64,000 bases of DNA from Dyella nitratireducens (lineage in GTDB: Bacteria > Pseudomonadota > Gammaproteobacteria > Xanthomonadales > Rhodanobacteraceae), in assembly GCF_014642835.1 (NCBI RefSeq), contig NZ_BMJA01000003.1, forward strand, positions 415,049 to 479,048, given 5' to 3'. Made by a program: the position numbers and the translations under genes. Each line of letters begins with the position of its first letter. The stretch's first letter is position 1. Under the pieces are notes generated by a model. It had not been told where the DNA came from and searched no databases. It saw only the letters and a list, made by a program, of their open reading frames with translations. This document shows, piece by piece, positions 56,658 to 64,000 of the stretch.

Positions 56658-57775
56658 TTGGCGGACTCCGGCTGGGCCTTGGCCGCTGCCTGCGGCGCCT
56701 TGTCCGAATCGTCGCCCTCGCGCACCGCGTCGCCATCGTCCAGTTCGTAGTTGCCGGTCACGATGACCTGCATCTTGGCGTCCAGCGGGCCTTGCACGCC
56801 GACGGTATCGCCATCCGGATGCTTCAGGGCGACATCGATGCGTTTGGCGTGATCGTGATCGACGACAAACACATAGGCACCTTTGTCATCCTGCAGCACG
56901 GCACCGCGCGGCAAAGCCCATGCGGTATAGCTGGTGGCGTCGATACTCGCCTGCACCGCCGAACCCGCCACCAACACATTGCCGGCTTCGGGCGGCAAGC
57001 TCACCTGCAACGGCAACAGATGCGTTTGCGCGTCGACCGCATGGCCGACCACATCGAGGCGACCCTGCAGGCTTTCGCCAGAACCATAGGTACCTTGCAC
57101 TTCCACCGGCATGCCAGGCTTGAGATGCGCCCCCTGTTCCGGCTGTGCGCCAAGGCGTGCAACCAATGCCTGGGACGGCGCGAAACTCAGTAACGCCGTA
57201 CCTGCCTGAAAGCGATCACCAAGGTTTACGTTGAGTGCCGTTACGACGCCATCGGCAGGTGCATTGATGGTTTCTTCGGCCGTGCCGCCGCCCAGTGCGC
57301 GCTGCGCTTCCAGGCCCGTCTTGGCGTCATCGAGGGCTTTGCGTGCCGTGGCTACCTGCGATTGCGTAGCCAGATGCTGCGCAGCCATCTGTTCCGTGCG
57401 TTTGAGTTCGCCGGTAGCAAGATCCAGCGCACTTTGCGCTTGCAGATACGCATTGCGGGCAACCGGATCGGGCGCTACGCGCAACAAAGCCTGCCCGCGC
57501 TGCACGGACTGCCCGCCCGCCACCAGCAAGCCGATCACCTGGCCACCATGTCCCAAACTAATAGTGCTGGCGCGGTGCGGATCACCCACCGCCGTACCCC
57601 ACGCCTGGATGGTGTCGTGGAAGGTCTGGCTTGCCGGCGACACCGTCGTTACCAGTACCGTGCCTTTCACTTCCGGCGCTTCATCGTCATCGGCGGCACC
57701 ACCTTTGCCGCAACCGGCCAGTGCAGCAAGCATCACTGCCGCTAGCGCGGCACGCGTAAGGACAAGTCGATTCAT
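56654..57775 (-). CDS. RND periplasmic adaptor lipoprotein
   Basis: Membrane-fusion protein of 373 residues linking the RND pump to TolC. The lipobox LAGC gives acylated C22. The barrel-sandwich/lipoyl half-motifs (GQVIGLLVAGGQSVQRGQ and INAPADGVVTALNVNLGDR, each read in part) flank a coiled-coil hairpin (about 110-170). ATG 57775 overlaps the TolC-family stop; the longer upstream frame is not coding. The C-terminal tail is acidic (DDGDAVREGDDSD). Confidence 0.9.
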   Translation of the reverse strand: MNRLVLTRAALAAVMLAALAGCGKGGAADDDEAPEVKGTVLVTTVSPASQTFHDTIQAWGTAVGDPHRASTISLGHGGQVIGLLVAGGQSVQRGQALLRVAPDPVARNAYLQAQSALDLATGELKRTEQMAAQHLATQSQVATARKALDDAKTGLEAQRALGGGTAEETINAPADGVVTALNVNLGDRFQAGTALLSFAPSQALVARLGAQPEQGAHLKPGMPVEVQGTYGSGESLQGRLDVVGHAVDAQTHLLPLQVSLPPEAGNVLVAGSAVQASIDATSYTAWALPRGAVLQDDKGAYVFVVDHDHAKRIDVALKHPDGDTVGVQGPLDAKMQVIVTGNYELDDGDAVREGDDSDKAPQAAAKAQPESAK

Positions 57776-59175
57776 GGTTTGGACGCAGAGGCGGAGGACG
57801 GTTGAAGATCGGTGCTGCCGAGCAAGGCTTCCAGCGCAATGGCTTGCTGCGATTGCTGGTCGCGTGCCGCAATGTAATCCGTGTCTGCGCTGAGCGCATT
57901 GGCACGGATGGACAAATAGGTCGGCCAGTCGAGCAAACCTTTTTGCCAAGCACTTTCAGCGGCGCGGCGTGCTTCATCCAGGCGCTTGGATTGCGCCTGT
58001 GATTGTTCGAGCTGCTTGGTCAGCGTGTCCTGATCGAGCATCAGCTGGCGAATGTCATTGCGCGTCGTCAGCACACGGTTTTCGTAGTCATCTTTGAGCT
58101 GTTGCCGTGTCGCTTTTTCGATCGCGATATTGCCGCGGTTGCGGTCGAACAGCGGCAAGGTCACGCCGATATTGATGCCATGCGAAGGGATGCCGGAGTT
58201 GTCGCTTTGGCGATCGACGCCAAACGTCAGCGCGGGAAATTGCGCACGAATGGCGCCGCGCAAGGTGGCCTCTTGTGATTTGTAACCAGCCTGCAGTGCC
58301 AACAAGTCCGGCCGCCGCTGCGGCAGGCTGGCCAGCGCGACCTCGACCTGGTCAGGCGTGGGTGAAGCCTTGAAAGGCTCCCCGATCAGCTCCAGCGGCG
58401 CATCCGGTGCCAACCCGAGCAACACGCGCAGATCGTGCTCCGCCTGGTGCAATTGCACGGTGCCATCGGATAGCCGCTTGGTGGCATCGGCATACGCATT
58501 GAGGCCTGCGCTGGCGGCATCAAACGTGAGATTGCCTTCCTGCAATGCTTTGCGCACGTAGCCATCCACAGGTGCAAGGGCGACCTGCTCTGCGGCAAAT
58601 TGCCGCTGCTGTTCGCGCAGTGAAACAACCTGGTTGAACAGCTGCCGCGCCTGGGCAATGGTCTGCCACTCCGCCCAGAGCAAGTCCAGGTTGGCCTGAT
58701 CGGCCTGCGCATTAGCCGCGGCCTTGCGGGTGGAGCGAAGCAGCAAACTGGTGATGTCTTCACTGATGCCGTAGGCGGACGAGGTCCGGTAACCCGGAAT
58801 GGGATGGGTGAGATATTCCTGATTGATGGAGATTTGCGGGTCCGGCAGCAATCCCGCCTGGAACGCTTGCGCACGTGCGATACCTACCTGGTCCCGCATC
58901 ACCTTCAAATCCGGGCTATTGGCAACCGCCAGGATCGCCGCGTCGGTAACGTCCATCCCATGGGATAGATCGAATGGATGGGAGCGCAACGCCGGCAGCG
59001 GCATGGTCGATGTGTCGACAGAGAGCTGCGATACATCCTTGGCACCCTGCCCTTCGCCCAGCGGCAAGTGGGAGTAAGTGGCGCAGCCCGACAGGCCTAC
59101 GACGCATGCCAACCCCAGCGCACGCACCAGGGGTATTCCACGGCCATGAGGTAAATCCTTACGAAACAACCGCAC
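57772..59175 (-). CDS. Outer-membrane efflux lipoprotein (TolC/OprM family)
   Basis: Outer-membrane channel of 467 residues. The lipobox LSGC puts the lipidated cysteine at 31. Two OEP repeats follow, with GLLPDPQISINQEYL and LPLFDRNRGNIAIEKA as family landmarks. GTG 59175 is preferred, since GGAG lies about nine bases upstream; a TTG two codons earlier is too close to it. First gene of the TolC-adaptor-RND operon, all joined by ATGA overlaps. Confidence 0.88.
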   Translation of the reverse strand: MRLFRKDLPHGRGIPLVRALGLACVVGLSGCATYSHLPLGEGQGAKDVSQLSVDTSTMPLPALRSHPFDLSHGMDVTDAAILAVANSPDLKVMRDQVGIARAQAFQAGLLPDPQISINQEYLTHPIPGYRTSSAYGISEDITSLLLRSTRKAAANAQADQANLDLLWAEWQTIAQARQLFNQVVSLREQQRQFAAEQVALAPVDGYVRKALQEGNLTFDAASAGLNAYADATKRLSDGTVQLHQAEHDLRVLLGLAPDAPLELIGEPFKASPTPDQVEVALASLPQRRPDLLALQAGYKSQEATLRGAIRAQFPALTFGVDRQSDNSGIPSHGINIGVTLPLFDRNRGNIAIEKATRQQLKDDYENRVLTTRNDIRQLMLDQDTLTKQLEQSQAQSKRLDEARRAAESAWQKGLLDWPTYLSIRANALSADTDYIAARDQQSQQAIALEALLGSTDLQPSSASASKP

Positions 59176-59494
59176 CTGCAAGTCTCCACCTTAGGTCCTG
59201 GATCGGGTGCAAAGGCTAGCGGCCTTTGCTTAGCACATACTTTGGTTGTCAGGGTTCCCGGTGCGATGCCGATAGGGATCTGGCCATTCGACGAGCCGCT
59301 ACAACACCGGTTTCCGCAAAAAGTTGTGGCCATGACGAAGTCTGCTTCATAAATGTGACGTCCGCCTCCTTGATCCTTGACTTCACTCACACAAACTTCA
59401 CGACCAACATTGTTTTATCCTTAAGTTAATCTGGCGGGAAAATGCGGGACGACGCCTACACACACTTGTGAATTTATTTTGCAGGGGAAAACGC
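59176..59494. promoter_or_regulatory. Divergent promoter region of the efflux operon and MASE1 gene
   Basis: 319 bases with no gene. A perfect inverted repeat GCAAAGGC (59209-59216)/GCCTTTGC (59222-59229) lies 34-54 bases upstream of the efflux operon start and could be an operator or leader hairpin. The right part (59390-59440) is AT-rich and probably carries the MASE1 gene promoter. Confidence 0.45.
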
Positions 59495-61153
59495 ATGGGG
59501 AAGCGCTGGTGGACTAACGACTGGCTGCTGCAGGTGGGGGTTGCTGTCGGCTACGGGCTTCTTTATCTCGCGATACATCCGTTTTCTACCGGGCACTGGC
59601 CGATCCATGCCGGCGTACGTTTGGCCTGCCTCCTTCTCATACCCTATCGGTACTGGCCTGCGCTCTATATTGGCGAAGCTTTGCCGAATGCGTATGAGAC
59701 TCTTCAGTGCACAGACCTCGGTCCTGCGGGAATGGCTGCGGGGTGTATTCCCACGTTTACCGTAATAATGCCGATCGTCTGGTGGTGCCGCAGCAAACTC
59801 CCCCCACTCCCTTTCAAATCGGAACACGTGGTGGACGTCAAGGCGTTGCTCACGTGCATCTTGCTTGTTTCGCTGGGCAACATGGCCTACAGCTGGACCG
59901 TCATTTCCTTTGCAAAAGCCGTAGTTGGCCCGTTTGCCCCCCTGTCCTGGCTGGTGGATTATTTCTTTGGCCCTTATCTGGCCATCGTTTCCGTCGTGCC
60001 ATGGGTTTTGATGACTTGGCTTGCTTGTCGCCGTGGACACTTGCGCGAACAGTTCCACAACCTACTCGCCAGCCGCTTGACCCTTGATACAGCGACCCTC
60101 CTGATTCCCGCCATCGTCCTTCTCGCTTGGCTAAATCATGTAGGAAGCGAAGAAACCAACCTGATAGCAACTATAGCCATGGCCTTGCCGATGGCATGGC
60201 TGACACTGAAACATGGTTGGCGAGCAGTCGCAGTCAGCGCGCCCCTCGTTATCGCGTGCATTTCCATCGCCATCCCGCCTGAAGAAGCTCCTGACGGCAA
60301 GCTCTACGCGACAATGATGTTCTTGACTATCACCGTGACATCTTTGTTTGCGCTTGGAGCACGCATCAGCGTCCAGCTTGCGAAAGAAGAAGAAGAGCGG
60401 CTCACCATGCTCAGCGTGCAACGCGTCGCAAGACAAAGCCTCCAGCTCAGTGAACAACGCATGCGGCAAACCTCCCAGGCGCTGGAATACCTTGCTGGAA
60501 CTCTGCACGTCACCAACAGCCGTTTGCTTGAGCAAATGCGCCGGATCGTGCCAAACATCGAAAGCCATGCCTTCTATAAGCAAGCTCTAAACACACAAAG
60601 CCAGGTATATCGCCTTGCCGAAAGCATGCATCCTGTAGCATGGCGTGAGCGTGGTTTACCAGCTGCTCTGAATGAAACCGTTGCGCGCGCGCTGGACGAA
60701 GCAGGTATTGCCTATCGTTGCGAGATTAGCGGACGCGGCTTCAGTCGCCTGGCCCCCGCCGTTCTCACCGCGACCTATCGAACAGCATGCGAAGCCATTG
60801 TTTATGTCACTTCCCGGCTCGCTTGCACTCGAGTGAACCTCATACTCCGTGGTGGGGAAACCAACGGAAAGCGCTGGATCGCACTTCGTGTAACGGGAGT
60901 ACTGGAAGAGACAGGTATTGCCAGTGCGGTTTACCACACTGAAGAGCGCAAGCGACTAGCTGCTAAGCTGGGCGCAAGCATGCTTGATATTCCTGAAATG
61001 CGCGACCAGGTACGCATCTTTGACGGCATGCTCCACATACGCATGCCTGCCGATCGGCTGCAATTAACGGCACTGCTGCATGATGCCATTCGCGAGGAGG
61101 AACAAGGAGAGATCGCTCGCCTTGCCCCGCCTCTGCGTCTATGGGTGAAATAG
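59495..61153 (+). CDS. MASE1-domain membrane sensor with degenerate histidine-kinase-like C-terminus
   Basis: 552 residues. About eight to nine membrane segments (15-295) form a MASE1-type sensory domain. A coiled-coil stretch (about 294-350) and a C-terminal domain (about 365-552) follow, whose MHPVAWRERGLPAAL and YRTACEAIVYV recall NarX-type histidine kinases. The phospho-acceptor histidine box (RELHD) and the DxGxG ATP-lid motifs are missing, so it is probably not an active kinase. ATG 59495 follows AGGGGA. No response regulator adjoins. Alternative: an uncharacterised sensor family. Confidence 0.75.
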   Translation: MGKRWWTNDWLLQVGVAVGYGLLYLAIHPFSTGHWPIHAGVRLACLLLIPYRYWPALYIGEALPNAYETLQCTDLGPAGMAAGCIPTFTVIMPIVWWCRSKLPPLPFKSEHVVDVKALLTCILLVSLGNMAYSWTVISFAKAVVGPFAPLSWLVDYFFGPYLAIVSVVPWVLMTWLACRRGHLREQFHNLLASRLTLDTATLLIPAIVLLAWLNHVGSEETNLIATIAMALPMAWLTLKHGWRAVAVSAPLVIACISIAIPPEEAPDGKLYATMMFLTITVTSLFALGARISVQLAKEEEERLTMLSVQRVARQSLQLSEQRMRQTSQALEYLAGTLHVTNSRLLEQMRRIVPNIESHAFYKQALNTQSQVYRLAESMHPVAWRERGLPAALNETVARALDEAGIAYRCEISGRGFSRLAPAVLTATYRTACEAIVYVTSRLACTRVNLILRGGETNGKRWIALRVTGVLEETGIASAVYHTEERKRLAAKLGASMLDIPEMRDQVRIFDGMLHIRMPADRLQLTALLHDAIREEEQGEIARLAPPLRLWVK

Positions 61154-61174
61154 AAATACCCCTCACTCACCCCA

Positions 61175-61669
61175 TCAAGAACCGTGGCCACCGCCGCACG
61201 ACGCGGTAGGACAAGCTTGTTGAGCACTAAGTACGTTGAACGTCGTGGTGCCGTTGCTCTGAGGCGTCGCGGTCACTGTAGTCGCACTATCTTGATAAAC
61301 CGTTTGTGTAGTATTCGACGTTGCACTAACCGCACTGGACGACGCCGATGCCGGTGCGCTCTGCGCGCCGGTAGTGACGTTCTGCGAATCAACACCCACC
61401 GGCAATACAATGGACGAACCATTGGCAGTACCTACCGCAGCATGCACGATGCCATTCAGATCGTTGATCTGGATGTACTCGATGCCGTTCAACACGAACA
61501 CATACACGTGCCAGTTCGGACTGACACTTACGTCTGTAGCATTCGGCCAAGATTGGCCAAGTCCAGTCGCCGGTGCGGCGGTCTGAGCAAAAGCTACTGA
61601 AGAAACGCAAAGCGCAGTCAGGCCGGCGAATGCTGCTTTACGGACAAAGCTTCCTTGATTACGGGACAT
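61175..61669 (-). CDS. Secreted hypothetical protein
   Basis: 164 residues with a clear signal peptide (about 1-28, cleavage near AFAQ). The first half has a compact region with aromatic residues (NWHVYVFVLNGIEYIQI), the second half is rich in Ser, Thr and Ala, and the end carries CPTASCGGGHGS with two cysteines. Similar small proteins are known in Xanthomonadaceae, but no function is assigned. It converges with the MASE1 gene, 21 bases apart. Confidence 0.72.
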   Translation of the reverse strand: MSRNQGSFVRKAAFAGLTALCVSSVAFAQTAAPATGLGQSWPNATDVSVSPNWHVYVFVLNGIEYIQINDLNGIVHAAVGTANGSSIVLPVGVDSQNVTTGAQSAPASASSSAVSATSNTTQTVYQDSATTVTATPQSNGTTTFNVLSAQQACPTASCGGGHGS

Positions 61670-61898
61670 GGGCTTCCCCTGGGTGAATGGTAGTTCGCCT
61701 ACCGGAAGCGGAAATGTAGCAGGCGAATCGTGTATAAGCTGGAGAATTTTTTAGGCTAATGTAGCCACAATTCAGCAGCGCGATAGCACTACCGGCACCT
61801 TCACGTTTTCTTGACTACCTGATCCACTGCTGACGTCGACTTGAATCGTGGCAAGTCGCGAGGATCGTTTTACGCACCGACTTACAGCGAGAAGACAT
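61670..61898. other. Divergent spacer
   Basis: 229 bases without a gene, upstream of both the secreted protein and the DHFR-like gene. An AT-rich block (about 61728-61765) is the probable promoter of the secreted protein. Confidence 0.4.
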
Positions 61899-62546
61899 AT
61901 GCCCAAACTACGCGTGCACAGCTTTGGCGTTTCCCTCGACGGCTATGCTGCCGGCCCTGACCAAAGCCTGGACTACCCACTTGGTGTCCGCGGCCCCGAG
62001 CTTATGGAATGGTTCTTCCACACGCGTATGTGGCAGCGCATGCAGGGTCAGGACGATGGGGAAACGGGTATCGACAACGGCATCGCCGAACAAGGCTTTG
62101 CAAACATCGGCGCCTGGATCATCGGGCGCAATATGTTCGGCCCTATCCGCGGACCATGGCCGGACGAAAACTGGAAAGGCTGGTGGGGCGAGGAACCGCC
62201 TTACCACACGCCCGTGTTCGTGCTGACGCATTACCCGCGCGCACCGCTCAAGATGGCAGGCGGTACGGAATTCCTCTTTATTACCGAAGGTATCCATGCA
62301 GCGCTGGAGCAAGCCAAGTCAGCTGCAGGAGACCGCGATGTTCGACTCGGCGGCGGCGTCTCCACTGTTCGGCAATACCTGCAAGCTGGGCTGATCGACG
62401 AATTACATCTGGTCGTTCGCCCGATGCTGCTTGGATCCGGCGAGAACCTATGGAACGGGCTCAATGCCCACGCGCTTGGTTACGAATGCACAAAACATGT
62501 GGCGGGTGAGCGCGCAATGCATGTATTTCTGAGCAGACGGACCTGA
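61899..62546 (+). CDS. Dihydrofolate reductase family protein (RibD C-terminal-like)
   Basis: 215 residues of the bacterial bifunctional deaminase-reductase C-terminal family (PF01872), related to dihydrofolate reductase in fold. Typical are VSLDGYAAGPDQ near the start, IIGRNMFGP, LGGGVSTVRQYLQAGLIDELHLVVRPMLLG in two parts, and an NADPH-binding glycine-rich stretch (RLGGG). These stand-alone proteins are widespread, with unknown substrates. ATG 61899 follows GAGAAG. Confidence 0.85.
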   Translation: MPKLRVHSFGVSLDGYAAGPDQSLDYPLGVRGPELMEWFFHTRMWQRMQGQDDGETGIDNGIAEQGFANIGAWIIGRNMFGPIRGPWPDENWKGWWGEEPPYHTPVFVLTHYPRAPLKMAGGTEFLFITEGIHAALEQAKSAAGDRDVRLGGGVSTVRQYLQAGLIDELHLVVRPMLLGSGENLWNGLNAHALGYECTKHVAGERAMHVFLSRRT

Positions 62547-62697
62547 GGCGCAATGACCTCCGGCACGCGATGACCTCTGGCACTCCTCGCTGCGTAGGTG
62601 GCTGCTAGCCTTGCGTGGTCGAACGTATTACCAGGCCCGCATATGGAATGCCTTATCCGTTGATATCGCGCCAATCGCCGGCGTCGAGGGGAGTGCC

Positions 62698-63399
62698 ATG
62701 GCAAGTATCGCGATCGATCGGTCCCAGCGCATCGCTGCGAGAGTGGCGGGCTTTCTGTATCTGCTATTGATGGCCTGTGGCGTGTTCGGTGAATACAACG
62801 GCCGCGGCAGTTTGATCGCGGATAACGACCCTGCCAAGACAGCAACGCTTATCACTCATCATCTATTGCTGTTCCGCCTCGGCATCATCAGTGATCTAAC
62901 CGCCTTTGCCGGCGATATCGCGATGGCCGTCGCGCTGTATGTACTGCTTCGGCCGATCGGCAAGCATCTCGCTTTACTTGCCACATTTTGGCGGGTAGCG
63001 GAGGTTGCGGTACTTGGCGTCATTACGCTCAACAGCTTCACCATGTTGTTGCTGCTGACCGATCCGCGATACGCCGCGGTGTTTTCAAGTCAGCAATTGC
63101 AGCATCTCGTTTGGCTGTTCAATGACACGCATGACGCAGGCTACAACATCGGCCTGATTTTTTTATCGCTGGGTTGCATCGTTTACAGTTGGCTGTTTTT
63201 CAAATCCCGCTATGTCCCGCGGCTGCTGGCAGGGTTCGGGCTGTTGGCCTATGTGGTGATGTTGGTAGGGACAATCGTTGCCATCTTGTGGCCGGATAAT
63301 CCGGTGGGCGGAAATTTCGACACGCCGGCAGGCTTGTATGAAATCATCATCGGCTTTTGGTTGTTGTTGCGCGGTGTGAGGGAACCACAGAAGCCGTAA
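62698..63399 (+). CDS. DUF4386 family membrane protein
   Basis: 233 residues with six likely membrane segments, of the DUF4386 family. The opening IARVAGFLYL-like pattern (RIAARVAGFLYLLLMACG), YVLLRPIGKHLALLATFWRVAE and the late GLYEIIIGFWLLLRG are typical. ATG 62698 follows AGGGGAG. Function unknown; it follows the DHFR-like gene by 151 bases. Confidence 0.8.
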   Translation: MASIAIDRSQRIAARVAGFLYLLLMACGVFGEYNGRGSLIADNDPAKTATLITHHLLLFRLGIISDLTAFAGDIAMAVALYVLLRPIGKHLALLATFWRVAEVAVLGVITLNSFTMLLLLTDPRYAAVFSSQQLQHLVWLFNDTHDAGYNIGLIFLSLGCIVYSWLFFKSRYVPRLLAGFGLLAYVVMLVGTIVAILWPDNPVGGNFDTPAGLYEIIIGFWLLLRGVREPQKP

Positions 63400-63476
63400 C
63401 ATCTCGGCTAATGGGCGTTGATGATGCCCGCTTCACTCAGGCTTATGCTTAATCGGTGGATTGTTTCGGAGGTCAC

Positions 63477-63632
63477 ATGAAACATCATCTTCTTACGACT
63501 GCTATTTTCATCGCTGCACTCGTTCTGTATAGCGTCGGCATGACCCGCGGTGGTTCGCTGCTCTTTGTTGCCGGTGCTGCGTGCGAACTCTGGTTCTGGG
63601 CTCGTATCTTTCGGTGCCGCACGAATTTCTGA
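63477..63632 (+). CDS. Small membrane protein (51 residues)
   Basis: A short frame from ATG 63477 to TGA 63632 preceded by a strong GGAGG five bases upstream. It encodes one or two hydrophobic segments (LLTTAIFIAALVLYSVG and LLFVAGAACELWFWARIF) between a basic start and a basic tail. No family recognised. Good ribosome binding site and membrane character support it. Confidence 0.6.
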   Translation: MKHHLLTTAIFIAALVLYSVGMTRGGSLLFVAGAACELWFWARIFRCRTNF

Positions 63633-63720
63633 CAGATCAACCTCTGGCTCGCCGTTAAGCCAAAAGGACAGCTCAGCCATAACGAAAGTTTTGTGAGCGC
63701 TGCGAAGTGGTGAATCTCTC

Positions 63721-63747
63721 AAAAAGAAAGCGCCACAAGGGCGCTTT
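63721..63747 (-). terminator. Terminator after tRNA-Cys
   Basis: Eight-base-pair stem AAAGCGCC/GGCGCTTT with a five-base loop, followed on the minus strand by CTTTTT. It lies 15 bases past the tRNA-Cys 3' end. Confidence 0.82.
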
Positions 63748-63761
63748 TTCTTCATTCGCAA

Positions 63762-63835
63762 TGGAGGCCAGGGTCGGAATCGAACCGGCGTACACGGCTT
63801 TGCAGGCCGCTGCATGACCACTCTGCCACCTGGCC
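63762..63835 (-). tRNA. tRNA-Cys(GCA)
   Basis: 74-base cloverleaf on the minus strand: acceptor GGCCAGG/CCTGGCC, anticodon GCA in CTGCAAA, T-arm GTTCGATTC, discriminator U73 (a cysteine identity element) and encoded CCA. Confidence 0.96.
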
Positions 63836-63876
63836 ATCGCGCTGAACCGCAACCATAACAGGTCGAGGCCCGCTTT

Positions 63877-63908
63877 AAAAAACAAAACCTCGGCTCACCG
63901 AGGTTTTG
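63877..63908 (-). terminator. Terminator between tRNA-Gly and tRNA-Cys
   Basis: Eleven-base-pair perfect stem CAAAACCTCGG/CCGAGGTTTTG with loop CTCA, followed on the minus strand by six T. It lies 8 bases after the tRNA-Gly end, so tRNA-Cys probably has its own promoter or depends on read-through. Confidence 0.85.
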
Positions 63909-63916
63909 CTTGAAAC

Positions 63917-63992
<76 letters not shown>

Positions 63993-64000
63993 ATCGGAGC

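Noticed and set aside
62556..62588. Tandem ATGACCTC(C/T)GGCAC words after the DHFR-like gene
   Set aside because: Only two short copies; likely chance or decayed sequence, no function supported.

Overview
The window looks like a chromosomal segment of a gammaproteobacterium in the Xanthomonadales, probably Rhodanobacteraceae (Dyella/Luteibacter/Rhodanobacter-like). This is inferred from the GC-rich coding sequence, a Xanthomonas-type TonB-dependent receptor, the oxidative (non-phosphorylating) L-fucose pathway, a pilW gene between rlmN and rodZ, FadN-type beta-oxidation, and several families of palindromic intergenic repeats. No ribosomal RNA, CRISPR array, prophage or intact insertion sequence was seen.

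Region 1 (1-15475) is an L-fucose utilisation regulon. It holds a TonB receptor (cut by the window start) and glucokinase on the minus strand; a tightly coupled plus-strand operon for fucose dehydrogenase, fuconolactonase, 2-keto-3-deoxyfuconate dehydrogenase, diketo-deoxyfuconate hydrolase, fuconate dehydratase and L-lactate dehydrogenase; a minus-strand fucP-mutarotase pair; and plus-strand iclR and secreted alpha-L-fucosidase. Together these would release fucose from glycans, import it across both membranes, oxidise it to pyruvate plus L-lactate, and oxidise the lactate to pyruvate. A HAD hydrolase and an AbiEii-like toxin/antitoxin-like pair sit inside the locus.

Region 2 (15809-23881) holds a lipid-linked glycosyltransferase pair, CHAD, universal stress protein, sirtuin, tadA, a quinone-reductase-like MDR protein and DUF899. 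Region 3 (23889-36217) is a long minus-strand housekeeping block: guaA, guaB, folD, rhodanese-ThiF, der, bamB, yfgM, rodZ, pilW, rlmN, ndk. Region 4 (36372-40876) is a fatty-acid regulon: a PsrA-like TetR regulator preceded by two PsrA-type boxes, then fadN and fadA. Region 5 (41197-51086) holds two DHA2-type exporters, a pirin, a quinone oxidoreductase, the ligA-epmA pair and a CPA2 antiporter.

Region 6 (51164-53612) is the most unusual part: an AT-richer two-gene operon encoding a class I terpene synthase of the 2-methylisoborneol/2-methylenebornane type and a geranyl diphosphate C2-methyltransferase. Upstream are a CRP/Clp-like site and a very long perfect-looking palindrome. This predicts a C11 methylated monoterpene volatile.

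Region 7 (53613-63992) has a TolC-adaptor-RND efflux operon, a MASE1 sensor with a degenerate kinase-like tail, a small secreted protein, a DHFR-like reductase, a DUF4386 membrane protein, a 51-residue membrane protein, and tRNA-Cys and tRNA-Gly, each followed by its own terminator. A roughly 72-bp palindromic repeat (outer arms GTAGGTTGGGG) recurs six times. In three places it supplies the TAG stop codon of the adjoining gene.
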